Below are positions 45,171 to 57,186 of a stretch of DNA of 64,000 bases, one piece after another. Every line of letters starts with the position of its first letter. Position 1 is the first letter of the stretch. The stretch spans positions 96,169,741 through 96,233,740 of the forward strand of contig CM041465.1 of NCBI GenBank assembly GCA_023213395.1, in the 5' to 3' direction. Source of the DNA: Cycas panzhihuaensis (Eukaryota; Cycadophyta). The notes beneath the pieces were generated by a model that worked only from the letters and a program-made list of their open reading frames with translations, was not told where the DNA came from and did not search any database. Made by a program: the position numbers and the translations under genes.

Positions 45171-46110
45171 TGGGTTCAAAGGAGTGGAAATAAGTAAAAA
45201 GAAGAGGATATCTATGAAATAGGAAAGAACAAGAGAGAATAGGGTTCAAGAAATGAGGAGATGTTATAAAAGATAGATGGGGAAAAAAAGTAGAGAGGGA
45301 AAAGAGAGGGTACATAGGGTGTCTATAGCCTGTTGAACCCAAAATTTATATAAGAACGACATCTAGTCCACTTAGGTGAGCATGAAGTGCTTATCGAAAT
45401 GGGGTAGATGAGTTTTAAAGGTAAAATTTGAGTTGTGAGGCCCATTGGTGACCCAGGTGCCACTATACCCAAAATTTGACTATAAAAATTGATCTAGTAC
45501 AAAATGATTAGTGTGATGTGCTAATCAAAATAAGATGTATAAATTTTAATGATAATTTTTTTGCCATGGACATTTTATTTTACAATGAATTCAATTTTGC
45601 AAGTTGTTTTTTAATCTAATCAATATTGAAAAGTTATAGTTGTTGCTTTCTAGATCTATACTTGTAGTAACCAAATGGGTTTAAAGGAGTAGGAATAAGT
45701 AAAAAGAAGAGGATATATATGAAATAGGAAAGAACAAGAGAGAATAGGGTTCAAGAAATAAGGAGATATTATAAAAGATAGATGGGGTAAAAAAAGTGGA
45801 GAGGGAAAAGATAGGGTACAAGGGGTGCCTATAGCCTGTTGACCATAAAATTTATATAAGAATGATATCTAGTCCACTTAGACAAGCATGAAGTACTGAT
45901 CAAAATGGGGTAGATGAGTTTTAAATGTTAAATTTGAGCTGCGGGACCCATTAGCGGCCTAGGTGTCGCTATACCCAAAAATTGACTATAGAAACTAACC
46001 TAGTACAAAATAATTAGCGTGATGTACTAATCAAAATAAGATGTATGAATTTTAATAATAATTTTTTTGCCATGGATTTTTTATTTTACAATGAATTAAA
46101 TTTTTTAAGT
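45171..46110. repeat. Direct tandem duplication, about 505-bp period
   Basis: 45,171-45,605 and 45,676-46,110 align throughout, including tgggttcaaaggag / tgggtttaaaggag at the start, the shared gaaataggaaagaacaagag in the middle, and a shared tttttgccatgga near the end. Divergence is mostly transitions. It lies in the leader of CHR-D. Confidence 0.9.
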
Positions 46111-46773
46111 CATTTTTTAATCTAATTTCATAGGCTTAATTTTTTTGTTTTTTCTCTAGAGAAGTATATTAGACACTTGATAAAGGAGTGTTTGATTTTA
46201 TAAGCCATGCGATAAATTTCTTTATCGATACTATAACTTATCCCAATATCTCAAGGCACTACCTACATAGGAAAGATTGTCTCCATAAGGTCTACAACTA
46301 TGCAGAGGTGTTCATACAAAGTAACTTTCAAGTGTTAGCTATTAAGTTCTGCACCATAAAGGACAAACAATCAAAGGGTTAGCTATGCTAAGATATAGAA
46401 GGAGCCTATAAGGTCCTCCTATATACCCAAAGGTATGTAGAGGCACAATTTCATAGTCAAGTTCTATCTAAGACTTGGTTCATCAAACTTAACTAAAGTT
46501 CTTTATGTAAGGGTAGAAAATCCACAATATATGTAGCTCCAAATATCATATCATCATGATTTTTATAAACCTTGGCATAGGGTCTATAACTAAATCAAGT
46601 AGCTGCTAAGTAGAGTTATTTACCTAAGGAGTGGAAGGGAGCAAATAAAGATGACTTGAACTAAATTTTAAAAAAATAAAAATCTATAGCAGAAGAGTTA
46701 TGAATATCATTGAGGGGAAAAAAAAAATCCTCTTTTTCCACTCCCAGAACAATTTTGTAGGGTTGCTAAGCTG
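46111..46773 (-). other. CHR-D leader, no recognisable feature
   Basis: Unique-looking AT-rich sequence between the duplicated unit and the primer-binding site. A 64-codon frame (46,188-46,382) has no recognisable motif. Confidence 0.5.
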
Positions 46774-46786
46774 GGCTCTAATACCA
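46774..46786 (-). promoter_or_regulatory. Primer-binding site of CHR-D
   Basis: The minus strand reads TGGTATTAGAGCC, one transition from the initiator-Met site, eight bases inside the LTR edge. Confidence 0.85.
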
Positions 46787-46793
46787 CTTAGAT

Positions 46794-47137
46794 TGTATCT
46801 TCCAAAAAATAGCCTTGTAAATCCAATGTAAATGGGAGATAAAAGAACAATTATGCAGTTATTTAGAATAAATCACACACAAACATAATGAGTACCAAAA
46901 GGGGGTACTAAAGCACTTTCTCTTCAAAAATAATAATAATAGTCAATGTCTTATAAGTGATCTTCAACCCTTAAATAGACACAAGGGGGTCTCTTTCTTA
47001 TGATCCTATTAATAGCCTCAATGGCCTTACATCTTATTAGAGGGATTAATAGCCTATACAGAGACCTTAATAGATAATAATAATACTTAGCCCTTTGGTA
47101 GTTCTTACTTACTAATGCTTACAAAAGTGGGGTTATG
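46794..47137 (-). repeat. 5' LTR of CHR-D
   Basis: About 344 bp. Its plus-strand start is TGTATCTTCC; the far end has decayed, with TTATG where the other copy has TTGCA. Confidence 0.85.
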
Positions 47138-47880
47138 TTATAATGTCAAGAACCCTAAAGTAACAGATAATATACTAAAGGATGAAAGTGGCCATCATTT
47201 CTCTCATAGTTAATGAGAGAGGGATAACTTTTGCCCACTTGGTAAAATACTCTATGGTCATCAAGATAAACTTATATTAAGTTGAGGATGAGGCTATGAT
47301 GGTTCTAATTAGGTCTAGACCCTATTCAAAAAATGGCTAAGGAAAACACTAGTGTATAAAATCTCAAAAGGTTGATGGACAACATTCAAATACTCCTATC
47401 ATTTTCTATACTTCTACACATAGGTGTGAGTATTCTTGAAGAGTGTAGGCTAAGAGAATCCCATGTATAAGATCCTTTGGGCCATTGACTACCCCCTAAA
47501 ATGGCCTTCACATATGTTGTCATGGCACTCAAGGAAAGCATGGCTGGTCTCATTATGATTAATGCATTTGAGAATAATTCCCTCAAATGATTGTTAGTAA
47601 CACATCATGAATAAGGTAATATTATTTAGCAATAACCCTTATACATTATCTAACCTTATTGCTTATATTTTAGGGTAGGTTTGTTGAATGATATAACAAA
47701 TAATGTCACCATACCATTAGTTGTCAATGGCCCTTTGGCCTTCTATCTATTCCAAGATAAAGATGGTCTTGTTAACCAAAGAATCATCAATGGCAGTGTT
47801 AGAATGATTTAGGAGGGGCACAAGTTATTTAGCTATAACCATCCCACTTTTAGACTTCCTATTATTGATCCTAAGGTCAT
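47138..47880 (-). pseudogene. pol: TAT-C integrase, N-terminal part
   Basis: Minus strand: a zinc-binding remnant around 47,540-47,410 (FLECHDNICEGHFRG), then WGLDLIRTIIASSST-stop-YKFILMTIEYFTKWAKVIPLSLTMREMMATFI (about 47,325-47,190; first Asp in GLDLI), ending with YIICYFRVLDII at the CHR-D edge. It continues as IDNGTLFC at 39,745 on the other side. Confidence 0.85.
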
Positions 47881-48850
47881 ATTCCAATAATAACATAACC
47901 CATTTCCTTATTTAGCCCATTAATTCTAACTTAGTCATGAGGAAACATAGGGGGTTAGATTGAATAATGGCATCCATAGTATTGCTTAAGAGATAGTGTC
48001 TTAGTTTTTTAATAGTAAACACTAAGGATGTGCACTTTTTTAGCAGGAGTATAGTTGATTTCATTAGCCACCAAAGTTTGACTAATAAAATAAATGGCCT
48101 ATTTAATTTTGGCATCATCCTTCTCAACTAATATGGTAGGATGGATTCATTTGTAGAGGGTGTGTATAAGATAAACAACCTATTGAATATTAGAGGAGCT
48201 AGAACAGGGGCTAAAATAAGAGCTTATTTGATCTCTTGAAAAGCAGTCTAGGCTACCAAGGTTTAAATGAATGGGTTCTCCTTCTTTAGGAGATTTATTA
48301 AGGGTTTAGTATTTATGGCAAAGTTCACCAAGCAATGCCATAAGAAATTTAATTGACTAAAGGACTTAATTTACTTTTGGATTGTTGGTGGGGCATCTCT
48401 AGAATTATTTTGACTTTACCAAGATTAACTTGGATCCCCTTTTTAGAGAAAAGAAAGCCTAATAACTTACTAGCCATCATAGTAACGATGCATTTATGTA
48501 GGTTTAGGTTGACTTAAAACTTTATACACCTTAAGAAAATTTTCGGTGATTATTCTTCTTTCATGAGAGGCCCAAAAGGTCATCCATAAACACCTCAAGA
48601 ATTTTATGTATGAGGTCATAGAAAATAAAGTGCATGACCTACTAGTATATTACACTAGTATTTTTTATACCAAAGGTTATTTCCACATAACTTAAAGCCC
48701 CCTAATAGGATGGTGAATGCCATCTTATGATGGTTCTTGGGAAAAAATTAGACTTGGTTGTAACTTGAGAAGCCATCCATTAAGGACATGACCTTGAAAC
48801 CCATCGGTCTATCCAATTCACTTCAATCACTCTTAAAACCTACAATGAGA
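47880..48850 (-). pseudogene. pol: TAT-C RT C-terminal part and RNase H
   Basis: RT: VMSLMDGFSSYNQV (about 48,797-48,755), NHHKMAFTI (about 48,735-48,710) and VFMDDLL (about 48,595-48,575), where the active site is MDD. RNase H: FISQTLVANEINYTPAKK (about 48,090-48,035), KKLRHYLLSNTMDAIIQSNPLCFLM (about 48,012-47,940). The match to the same parts of TAT-A is clear. The homology stops at about 48,850. Confidence 0.82.
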
Positions 48851-50980
48851 TGGTGAGCTCCTTTACCTACAAAAATTTGAGTGGCATGCACTAATTTTAC
48901 AATGTGAAGGATGTGAGAAAAAAACTAATATATTAAGTGAAATATCCAAAATAACTAAATGATTAACAAAATGTAAGGAAAAGGGGACCTTAGAAATGGA
49001 TGATGATCCCTTCTTTTGGAAACTTACCAAGTGGTACTTGGACACTTTTCCTTCTACAAGACACCTAGCACTTAGACATGGGTAAACCAAGTAGAAAAAA
49101 AATAGAAAAATGAGAAAGAAAATAATATAAAAGAGAGAGTATAAAGTAGTGTATCATAGAAATAAAAGAATACTAATTTAAACTTTGGGTTCAAGTGGAA
49201 ACTAAAGTGATGGGGGTATTACCTCATTTTGAATGGTGAAGAGGAAGCCTATAGTAATGTTTCTCGAACTAATGAATGCTCCAACACTAGTAATGAGTAA
49301 CTATGTACTCCAAGATAGAAGTTAAGATGGAGAAGCATCAGAACTCAATAGGTCTAGTGGGATTCTAGTAGCATAATGGCAGCTTAACATAAGTTTTCTT
49401 AACTCCACCTTTCCATTAGAAAATGAGGAGTTTATATAGAAAAGAGAAAGAAGTTAAGACCATGGTTTCAAGCCCATTAGATGGGAGGAAACCATAGACC
49501 AAAACCATGGGTAGTTACCCATGGATTTGGCCCAAAATAAAGGGAATAGTGAATTTTAGATGTGACACCATTAGGCCATCTATGGATTTGGTAGGGCATT
49601 AAATAAGACTTGCATTTAGGTGCCATAAATGAATGACCAAATGTGGGTCTAAAAGAATTTACAAGTGCAAAAATTAGTACCATAAAGTTTAGTATTATGC
49701 TATAAAGAATCTTTATAATACTACAAAGTACTAGTAAGTTTGTCTTTGTTGTATAAAAATCAAATAAGAATTTCGTATATCATTATAGGATATTAAAAAC
49801 AAGGGTAGGACAAGTAAGAAAGATAGCAAGATCAGAAGAAATTTAAGAAAATATAGCCAAAATAGGTGAAAGCAAAGTCAACAAAGCAAAGTGAGATAAA
49901 GAACATACATAAAGTAATAGAAGGATAAATAGTATCTTGCAAAGGTGTTAGACAACCTTTCTTAACTCATTAAGATCAAAGGGATAGTGATATAACCATT
50001 AACCATGGTTAAATTCATTATCAACAAAAGGTATGATCAACTCATCCAACAAATTAATAAGCAAACTCAAACACATGCTCACAAAAAAGCTAATCTAAGC
50101 TACATTAATCTATACTAAGTAGGTTATAAGTATATACCTTCACTTACTTATTGCCATTGGGTCCATGTCATTCCTAGATTATGGAAACCACCTAACCTTA
50201 ATGATAGGCCTGAAAGCCTTGGTTAAGGAAACCATCTTATGATAGTCACCATTCTAAAATGTGCATAACCAAGTGTTCAACTTTAATATTTTACTTTTAG
50301 GGGATATGCTAGATAAAAACTAACAAAAATTAAATCTTTAGGGACCTAGTTAAGTTGTTAAGGGTGTGTAATTAAGGGCAATAAGCTTGGTAGACTCATG
50401 TGAGATGATAAATAATTAATTAAGAGTTAAAAATAATAAAACAGGGCTAGATTAAACTTAGAGAGAATTAGTTAGGGCCTTAATAACTATAATATATTCA
50501 TCTATATTATTAGGGTATTAGGATAAACATTATAGAACTTATGAAAGTATAATTTATTGGTTACAAATGATCCAGGCAATAGTAAATGCCCTAGAGTTTC
50601 TATAGCTACCTCTATCAAAATGGATAATCAATACTATGAGGATGAAATAGTAGCTTAGAGATAGCCTAATGAATGTAGGAATTGGTATTGAAATCAAGCA
50701 ACAGGGATGGATTTTAAATTCACAAGCTCAACATTCATTATTAATATGTTTAGAAGGTGGGCCCTATAGGTGGTTTTATATTATATTAGCTACAAGTCCT
50801 AAGGTTGTTTATTTTATCCTCTTAATGCCAAATAGATCTCAGTCATAATTAAGGCCATAATGGATCTAAACAACTAGATCTAAAGGTCCTAACTAATGCA
50901 CATGACTAGAACCAAATTTTGTATTATAGGTGGAGACAAAGTCAACATGTAACTTGCCCCAAATACCAAGAAGGTGTAAT
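48851..50980. other. Unassigned AT-rich sequence
   Basis: No coding domain recognised. A perfect 9-bp-arm palindrome (CCATGGGTA, two bases, TACCCATGG) lies at 49,505-49,524. Composition is slightly purine-rich on the plus strand. It could be untranslated or LTR sequence of TAT-C. Confidence 0.5.
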
Positions 50981-50982
50981 GG

Positions 50983-51124
<142 letters not shown>

Positions 51125-52285
51125 AATTTTTCTATTATTACTTTCTTATTTTCTTGTATTCTTCTCTTTCTAATTTTGGGGAGAATATCACATCACATGG
51201 TGGTTCAGATGAGGGTCATGGTAAACTAATCATCCTTGAACTCACTTTCTAGGTGATGCACCTCATCTAGTCTTATACCAACCTTTATGAGTGAGTTTTT
51301 TATTATCATCATAGAATGTTCATTAAGATAATGTGGGTATAATTATTATATTATTATTACTTATTTTTTATTCTATAAGTGTAGTAATGAGGGATTAACT
51401 TAAGGGCAAATAGTGCTAGTTAGAATGATAGTTTAAGATTTAATGAAGAGAAAGTAGAGTGAGTCCTAAAATCAGATCTAGGGTGGTTGTCATGGCTCAA
51501 TCTGCCATGATATACATCTATGTAAGTGTGAACAGTAGACAATGGAAACACACTAAGAATTTTTAGCCATTTTAACAACCAAATATATACTAATATTGAG
51601 TTTATGGAAGGTTTAGTGAAAGTAATGCATAGCAGAAGAAACACCTAGGGATATATGCAAACCTAAGTTATAAAAATTCTTAATATAAAAATGCAAAAAT
51701 CCCTTCTTCCATCACATGAGTCATATAAAATCATAGCTAACCATAATTAAGTAAGAGTAAACCATTATATACAATGGCTCATAGTATATAGTTAAAAGAT
51801 TTGTATTATGGCAAGGAAGAGAAGTTGGCTAACTAGATTGCAACCAAAGGATTCTCTTCTTTGACAAATTACAATCTTTCATAAGAAAGTTCCCTCATGC
51901 TAGAGCAGATGATATGACTATAAGAATATTAGTTTTTCCCCTCTTCATTTAGTCCTTACCTAAGTTGTCCTATTAACAGTTAGATCAAGGCCATATTTTA
52001 TATAAAATTTTACAATAAAGAAGTTACCTCAAGCTATTTCTAATATATGTGAATATATCATTACTTAAAGCCTCATTAGTCATACAAAAAGTATTTGTCT
52101 CTTCTTAAGCCATGCTTATTCTTCAAAATATACTAGAAATATTGAGTCACTTAGGGACCCCTCCAAAACCAATCTCAAAGAACTACCTCATTATACCTCA
52201 CACCTATGGGGTACAACTAGGACTCAATGGGAGCAACTAACTATGAACCCTTTTAATAAATATCTAGTAGGTAGATTAATTAACT
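51125..52285. other. Unassigned sequence
   Basis: No recognisable coding, RNA or repeat feature seen. Scattered stops in all frames. Confidence 0.5.
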
Positions 52286-53110
52286 TAATTGCAACGATAG
52301 GCACCCTTAGATGACCTCGGTGAGGGAGGTGAGGGGTCTCTACTTAGGGGCAGAGTTTACTCCTATAAAAGAAAATAATAATAATAAATAAAAAAAGAAA
52401 AAAAGAAAGTGGCCCCTTTAATGGCAACATCTCAAAAGTAATCTCGTTCGCAGGTATAAAATGACTTGGAATTCAATGGAGGTGATGATGATCAAGATAA
52501 TGCTGAGAACATGGGTGCATGGTGACATCTCAACAGTAATCCCGCTTATAGGTATAAAATGACTTGGAATTCAATGGAGGTGATGATGATCAAGATAATG
52601 CCGAGAACATGGGTGCATCTCATCACTTTCGGCATATTGTGTGCTCGTTAATTGGTTCTATTCAATGTTTTATAGTTAAATAAACAACACAATTCTATTG
52701 TATGTCTGTACCAATTACAGGAGGCACCCTTATATGACCTTAGTGAGGGAGGCGAGGGCTCTCCACTCAGGGGCAAAGTTTACTCCCATAAAAAAAAAAA
52801 AAAAGTGCCCCTTTAATGGCGACATCTCAACAATAATCCCATTCGCATATATATAATGACTTAGAATTCAATGGAGGTGATGATGATCAAGATAATGTCA
52901 AGAACATAGGTGCATGGAGACATCTCAATAGTAATCTCCCTCATAGGTATAAAATAACTTGGAATTCAATGGAGGCGATGATAATCAAGATAATGCCGAG
53001 AACATGGGTGCATCTCATCACTTCCAACACATCATGCACTCATTAATTAGTTCTATTCAATGTTTTATAGTTAAATAAGCAACGCAATTCTGTTGTATAT
53101 CTACACTAAT
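52286..53110. repeat. Two-level tandem repeat: about 420-bp units each containing two about 98-bp subunits
   Basis: The larger units begin at 52,286 and about 52,706 (ggcacccttagatgacct / ggcacccttatatgacct at 52,300 and 52,723). Inside them, subunits start near 52,425, 52,523, 52,820 and 52,919, each with the core tggaattcaatggagg and gatcaagataatg. After the second subunit of each pair both units share gggtgcatctcatcac and caatgttttatagttaaata. Confidence 0.93.
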
Positions 53111-53169
53111 TGCAAGAGAATAGATGCCATGAAGATCATGACAATGAGCATCATTCCATTACGATGGGC

Positions 53170-53340
53170 AATTTTAAGTGAAGCGCGCTCAATCTGCAAG
53201 CTTTGAACTACTACAGGGAGTCTTTCTAAAGACAATGGATGGAAACAGTGGAGGCGTGGTGTGGAAAGAAAGAGTGGATAGATGGAAAACTAAAAATGGA
53301 GGGAAGGGGAGTGCTATGAATATGCCTATCAGTGCTCACA
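53170..53340 (+). pseudogene. Fragment resembling a plant cellulose synthase (CesA) exon
   Basis: The plus-strand frame 53,178-53,372 contains KTMDGNSGGVVWKERVDRWKTKNGGKGS (53,230-53,313). The core VVWKERVDRWKTK follows the conserved W-K-E-R-V/M-x-x-W-K-x-K signature just upstream of the first membrane helix of CesA proteins, the plasma-membrane glucan synthases that build cell-wall cellulose. The remainder of the frame is not CesA-like and ends at 53,370, so this is an isolated exon piece. Local G+C is higher than its surroundings. No mobile element that carried it is identified. Confidence 0.5.
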
Positions 53341-53382
53341 TACTGTTAACAGTCTACACTAGTAATATATGAATATGGCTTA

Positions 53383-53945
53383 GGGAGAGCAACTAACTCA
53401 ATCCCTCATGGAGAGGAACCAACTGTATACCTACTTGAAGAAAGCAACCAACTTCATCTTTACTAGAGCATAATCAAAGAAGAGCAACCAACTCAACTCC
53501 CATATAAATACCAATAATAACTAAGCATAAGAGAATAATTAACTGAAAGCCACCTCATAAAAAAGTCTTTGCCCCTAATAATAGTAGTCTAAGGAGATTA
53601 GAAATGGAGGTTACCCACAAGGCTTTAGAATACTCCAATCACACCTTTTTTTATAATAATATAAAATCTTAGGTATAACTATATTAATCTTACCTTTTAT
53701 AATTAGGTAGAGTATCCAACTCAACACCATATATATAAAGAATTCAAGAAGAGTAACCAACTCAAAATCCCTTCTCAGATAAATATTAAGGGAGATCAAC
53801 CAACTCAATCCTTGCTTAAATAATGATCAAGGGAGAGTAAACAACTCTATCTCTACTTAGATAAGGATCAAGAGAGAGAAAGTAACTCAATCTTGACATG
53901 GATAATGATTAAGGTATAGAAACCAACCCAATCTCTACTTAAATA
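53383..53945 (+). repeat. 41-bp minisatellite with irregular proximal units
   Basis: A caaccaactcaat-type core recurs at 53,707, 53,748, 53,789, 53,830, 53,871 and 53,913, a 41-42-bp period. Less regular copies lie at 53,383, 53,411, 53,438, 53,479 and 53,530. The unit is degenerate by transitions and small indels. Confidence 0.88.
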
Positions 53946-54454
53946 TTCTCTATTGTTTCTTTACTTTTCCCTTCCTTTAACTATTCTTTGTATGGTCGAT
54001 ATTTCCCCTCTATATCTCTCAGTATATCCTTGTTGTTTATCCCATCTTTGCCTATCTCTCCTTTCCCTTCTTTCCTTATATTTCATACCCCAAACTATCC
54101 ATAAATCTAGGTGAAACTTATGGGACTTAGTGGCTACAATAATGCATATAATGGTTGCCAAAAATAGCTTACAATTATTGTTATTTAAATATTTATTAAC
54201 TACCCACCACTTATACTTTTAAAAATATCTCCTCATAGGAAACTTTTTGGTGGTCCCCATTTATTCCAGTATATACACACTTCAATAGGATTCCAATAAT
54301 ATTAATTTTATGAAATTTTGTCAACTAACAAGAAAGTTATAAGTGAAACTATGAAGGTCTATCGATTACTCTTCAAACTACCATACCCTTCTTTTGAACT
54401 TTTGGGCTAATAGGAATGCTTTTCAAGTATGATTAACTAAATTTAATTACATGT
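53946..54454. other. Unassigned AT-rich sequence before TAT-B
   Basis: Pyrimidine-rich start (53,946-54,075), then AT-rich. No feature recognised. Confidence 0.5.
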
Positions 54455-57157
54455 TGTTTCTCGACTATTGGAAATAGACTTGAGATAAGTCGACTCAGGT
54501 AAGCACAAGTATATACATCTCACTTTCATCCTCATTATCGCTTGGTAGAAGTTGTTTCGAGTGTTGTTTGATGCATACTTGCTTGTCGTTTGTGTGATCG
54601 CGTTGCCTTCTCTACTTGATCATGTTGCTTGTGCCTGCCGCATATTATTCAGCCTATGACGACCTACCATGGCGTACTCCTCAGCAAGTCATGCACCCCA
54701 TATGGCACTTAGCTGCCTGTAACACCTCCACAGCTCCTTAAACATCACTGTTGGTTGCGATCCGCTTGCATCAACACTCATGTCACCGCTTTGAGTCCTC
54801 TTTTAGGTGTGATAGGACCCTCTTAAGACTCATCTCTCTCTGTCGGCCACTTGCTAGCCACCTGGGCATGAGCTCCTAGCCCCTTGACCTCAAGACACCC
54901 CTCTGTTTGGCTCTAGGCCTTGGTTCTGCCTTAATTTTAACTTCCAGTCCTGCACCACTACAAACTCAGTGGTACTGCGAAGTTTGTTACGGTACCACGA
55001 AGTTTGCCATAGTGTGACTATTTAAACTCATTTTTTTAAACTGCCTCGATAATTCCTGCTCTTTATGTGGAACTACCACATGGCATCCTCGAGTACTTAC
55101 CCCTACCGTAACCCTAAACATTCGTTTAGGGTTGGGGTGAGTATAAAACCCAAAAACAAAGCCATTTTCTCTTCTTCTTCATTCATTTTTTTCTCTCCAC
55201 TCTAGCTTTCACTCTGCAACCTCCACAGGATCTGCTCCTCTGCTCTAGCTCCTCTTCCATAGGGCACCTGCTGTGTCTTAGGCCCTACTCCAGTGGCTCT
55301 AAGCTTCTTTTTGTAGGTCTATTTCATAGAAGGAGGGTACTCACACCATCTCAACAAGCAAACTCCAAGATCTCAGAGTAGCATCCACATTTGCCTCCCC
55401 TTCAGCCCAGGTCTAGAAAGCCTATTTGGCACAGGTTTTGCCCTCTAATTTTTAGCAGAATAAGGCGCCTTGCTTCTACCTTACAGGTACTCCTTCAAGG
55501 TCCTTTAAGTTTCTTGGTTTTTTCCTTTCTTTGATGAGTAGTTTTAAGTCAATCTTTGCTCCAATCCTTTCATTTTAGAGGAGCTTGCCTATTACTCCCT
55601 ATCTTGCAATATTTCTCCTCTCTTCTCTAGTAAGCTCACTTTAGGGTGGTTGTGTAAGAGGGTTGCATAAGGTCAGGTGAAGGGAGAAAGGTGGGATTAG
55701 TCCCCTTGTTGGCATTCTCCCCAAGGGTTTTACCCTTCCCTTCCTTCCTCTTCCACTCCATGCCTCTCTCTAGAGTTGGGCTAGGGATAGTGAGAGCCTA
55801 TTTCTAGTTCTGAAAACAGTGTTGGCAGCCCTTACCATGCTGGTTTCAGACCTACACTCTCAGGTTTTGGGCATCACATAAGCCCCCAAACCTGTCCCAA
55901 TTCGGTTTGTGATCCTTGGCTTGCCCCAACCTGACGATTTGTTGCCCATAGCACTTCATCTCTTGGGTCTATTCGTGCACCATTTTTTTGGTTTATTACC
56001 TCTTTTGTTTGATGTCCCGAATAACCATCACATCCTAGTTTTTCCCCCCATTAAGGCTTTGTGGAGCTACTTGCAGGTAGGTTGGCCATTCCGAGGCTAA
56101 CCTCCTTACCTTAGTCATTGCTTGGTGTTGCTTTAATCTGAGTTTTGCTTGGAAGTTTTGGAGTATAGTGTAATATTTTCAACTTGATTTATTAGCTACT
56201 TCTTGTATTTATATACATATTAGGCATACTTGGCAGCCCCCTCTTTCGAGAGGGAGAAACCTTTACTTTGTGATTGGTAGGTTCGCGACAACGAAAGTAC
56301 GAAGGAGGTGGACTTCTTGACAGGTGAGTCCCTAGTTAGTAGTGCTTTTAGTTCCTTCTTTGCTTTTTTTTTTCTGTTACTTTGCTTTCACGTATTGGGG
56401 AAGGTAAGGTAGCCCCTCATTCGTTCACAGTAACCATCATCGACTAGCCCTACACCCACGTGGCGAGTTTGAGTTAACGAGTACGTAAAGAGCAAAAGGG
56501 CGCAGCATCCCAACTATGCTTCTCTTCTAAGTATTCCTTTTCTCTTCTTTGTCCTTTTTCCACCATGTTTCTTTTATGCAAACTTTGCATGTTAAAGACA
56601 CATAGGAAACAAAAAAGGAATGAACACATTTTTGTATTTATAAATTCTTTTCCATAGTTGTTCACATCGTGTGTAGATAGGACTTAGGTGTGAGCCGCAC
56701 ACCTCTTATACCCCATCTACCCTACACGTAGAACCATCCATCTCTAAGCTTGCATTTGGTTCTTTTAGCGCACTTGTTTCGCTTATCACACAACAACCTA
56801 ATCCTAACTGACATCTCTCTTCTATTTGGGTTAGGACATTGTATCTCATACACATCTACTTGCACCTTGCCTTCTCCCTCCTGTGAGAAGACACAACTTC
56901 CTAGAGTCCCCCTTCCTCTTCCCGGCCATCCAAGGGGTAGGTGGGCCTCCTCTTTTGGGATGACCCAAGGCCTCGCCTTGTGTCCTTTTCTGAAGATTGC
57001 CCTAAGGCAATTAGGCACCATTCGTGGGTCCTGAATCTGCACTCCAGTGCATGGATGCCCTGCATAGTGTTCTTTCTTGTTGTTAAGATCCCATTTATAG
57101 CCTAACCATGCCTTAACTAGTTATATCCTTCTAAGCATAGAAGACCATCCCGTAGAC
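54455..57157 (+). repeat. First LTR of TAT-B
   Basis: Aligns along its length with 60,762-63,319. Paired landmarks include tgtttctcgactattgg / tgtttcctggctaccggg, gactcaggtaagc, cagcctatgacgac, and the shared cttcccggccatcc. A TATA-like gtataaaaccc lies at 55,142. Confidence 0.88.
55142..55152 (+). promoter_or_regulatory. TATA-like promoter element in the first TAT-B LTR
   Basis: gtataaaaccc is followed by a pyrimidine-rich leader beginning about 25 bases later. The second LTR has ggataaaacaag at the matching place (about 61,436). No start site can be proved from sequence. Confidence 0.5.
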
Positions 57158-57167
57158 GCGATTCCAC

Positions 57168-57186
57168 CGGCGACCATACTGGGGAT
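57168..57186 (+). promoter_or_regulatory. Primer-binding site of the first TAT-B interior
   Basis: cggcgaccatactgggga, the same form as at 196 and 63,330. Confidence 0.65.

Larger units (their letters stand above)
39760..47137 (-). mobile_element. CHR-D: chromovirus-type Ty3/gypsy retrotransposon, minus orientation
   Basis: LTRs of 357 bp (39,760-40,116) and about 344 bp (46,794-47,137) flank gag, protease, RT, RNase H, integrase and a C-terminal chromodomain, reading right to left. The primer-binding site is beside the right LTR and the polypurine tract beside the left. It splits the integrase of TAT-C. I could not find a clean 5-bp target duplication: the flanks look overlapping over about 15 bp with mismatches. 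A tandem duplication of about 505 bp (45,171-46,110) and a candidate solo LTR (43,650-44,112) enlarge it. Confidence 0.88.
39432..48850 (-). mobile_element. TAT-C: Tat-like Ty3 element fragment, minus orientation, split by CHR-D
   Basis: RT (48,640-48,850), RNase H (47,880-48,640) and integrase (47,138-47,700 and 39,432-39,759) are collinear on the minus strand once CHR-D is removed. The left end is cut by TAT-A and the right end fades at about 48,850, so no LTR, primer-binding site, gag or protease can be shown for it. Confidence 0.78.

Noticed and set aside
45127-45342. 71-codon minus-strand frame rich in Phe, Ser and His
   Set aside because: It lies in the purine-rich 505-bp duplicated unit; I did not find the frame kept in the second copy.
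56722-57042. 106-codon minus-strand and 94-codon plus-strand frames in the first TAT-B LTR
   Set aside because: They overlap each other within an LTR, and the second LTR does not keep either frame.
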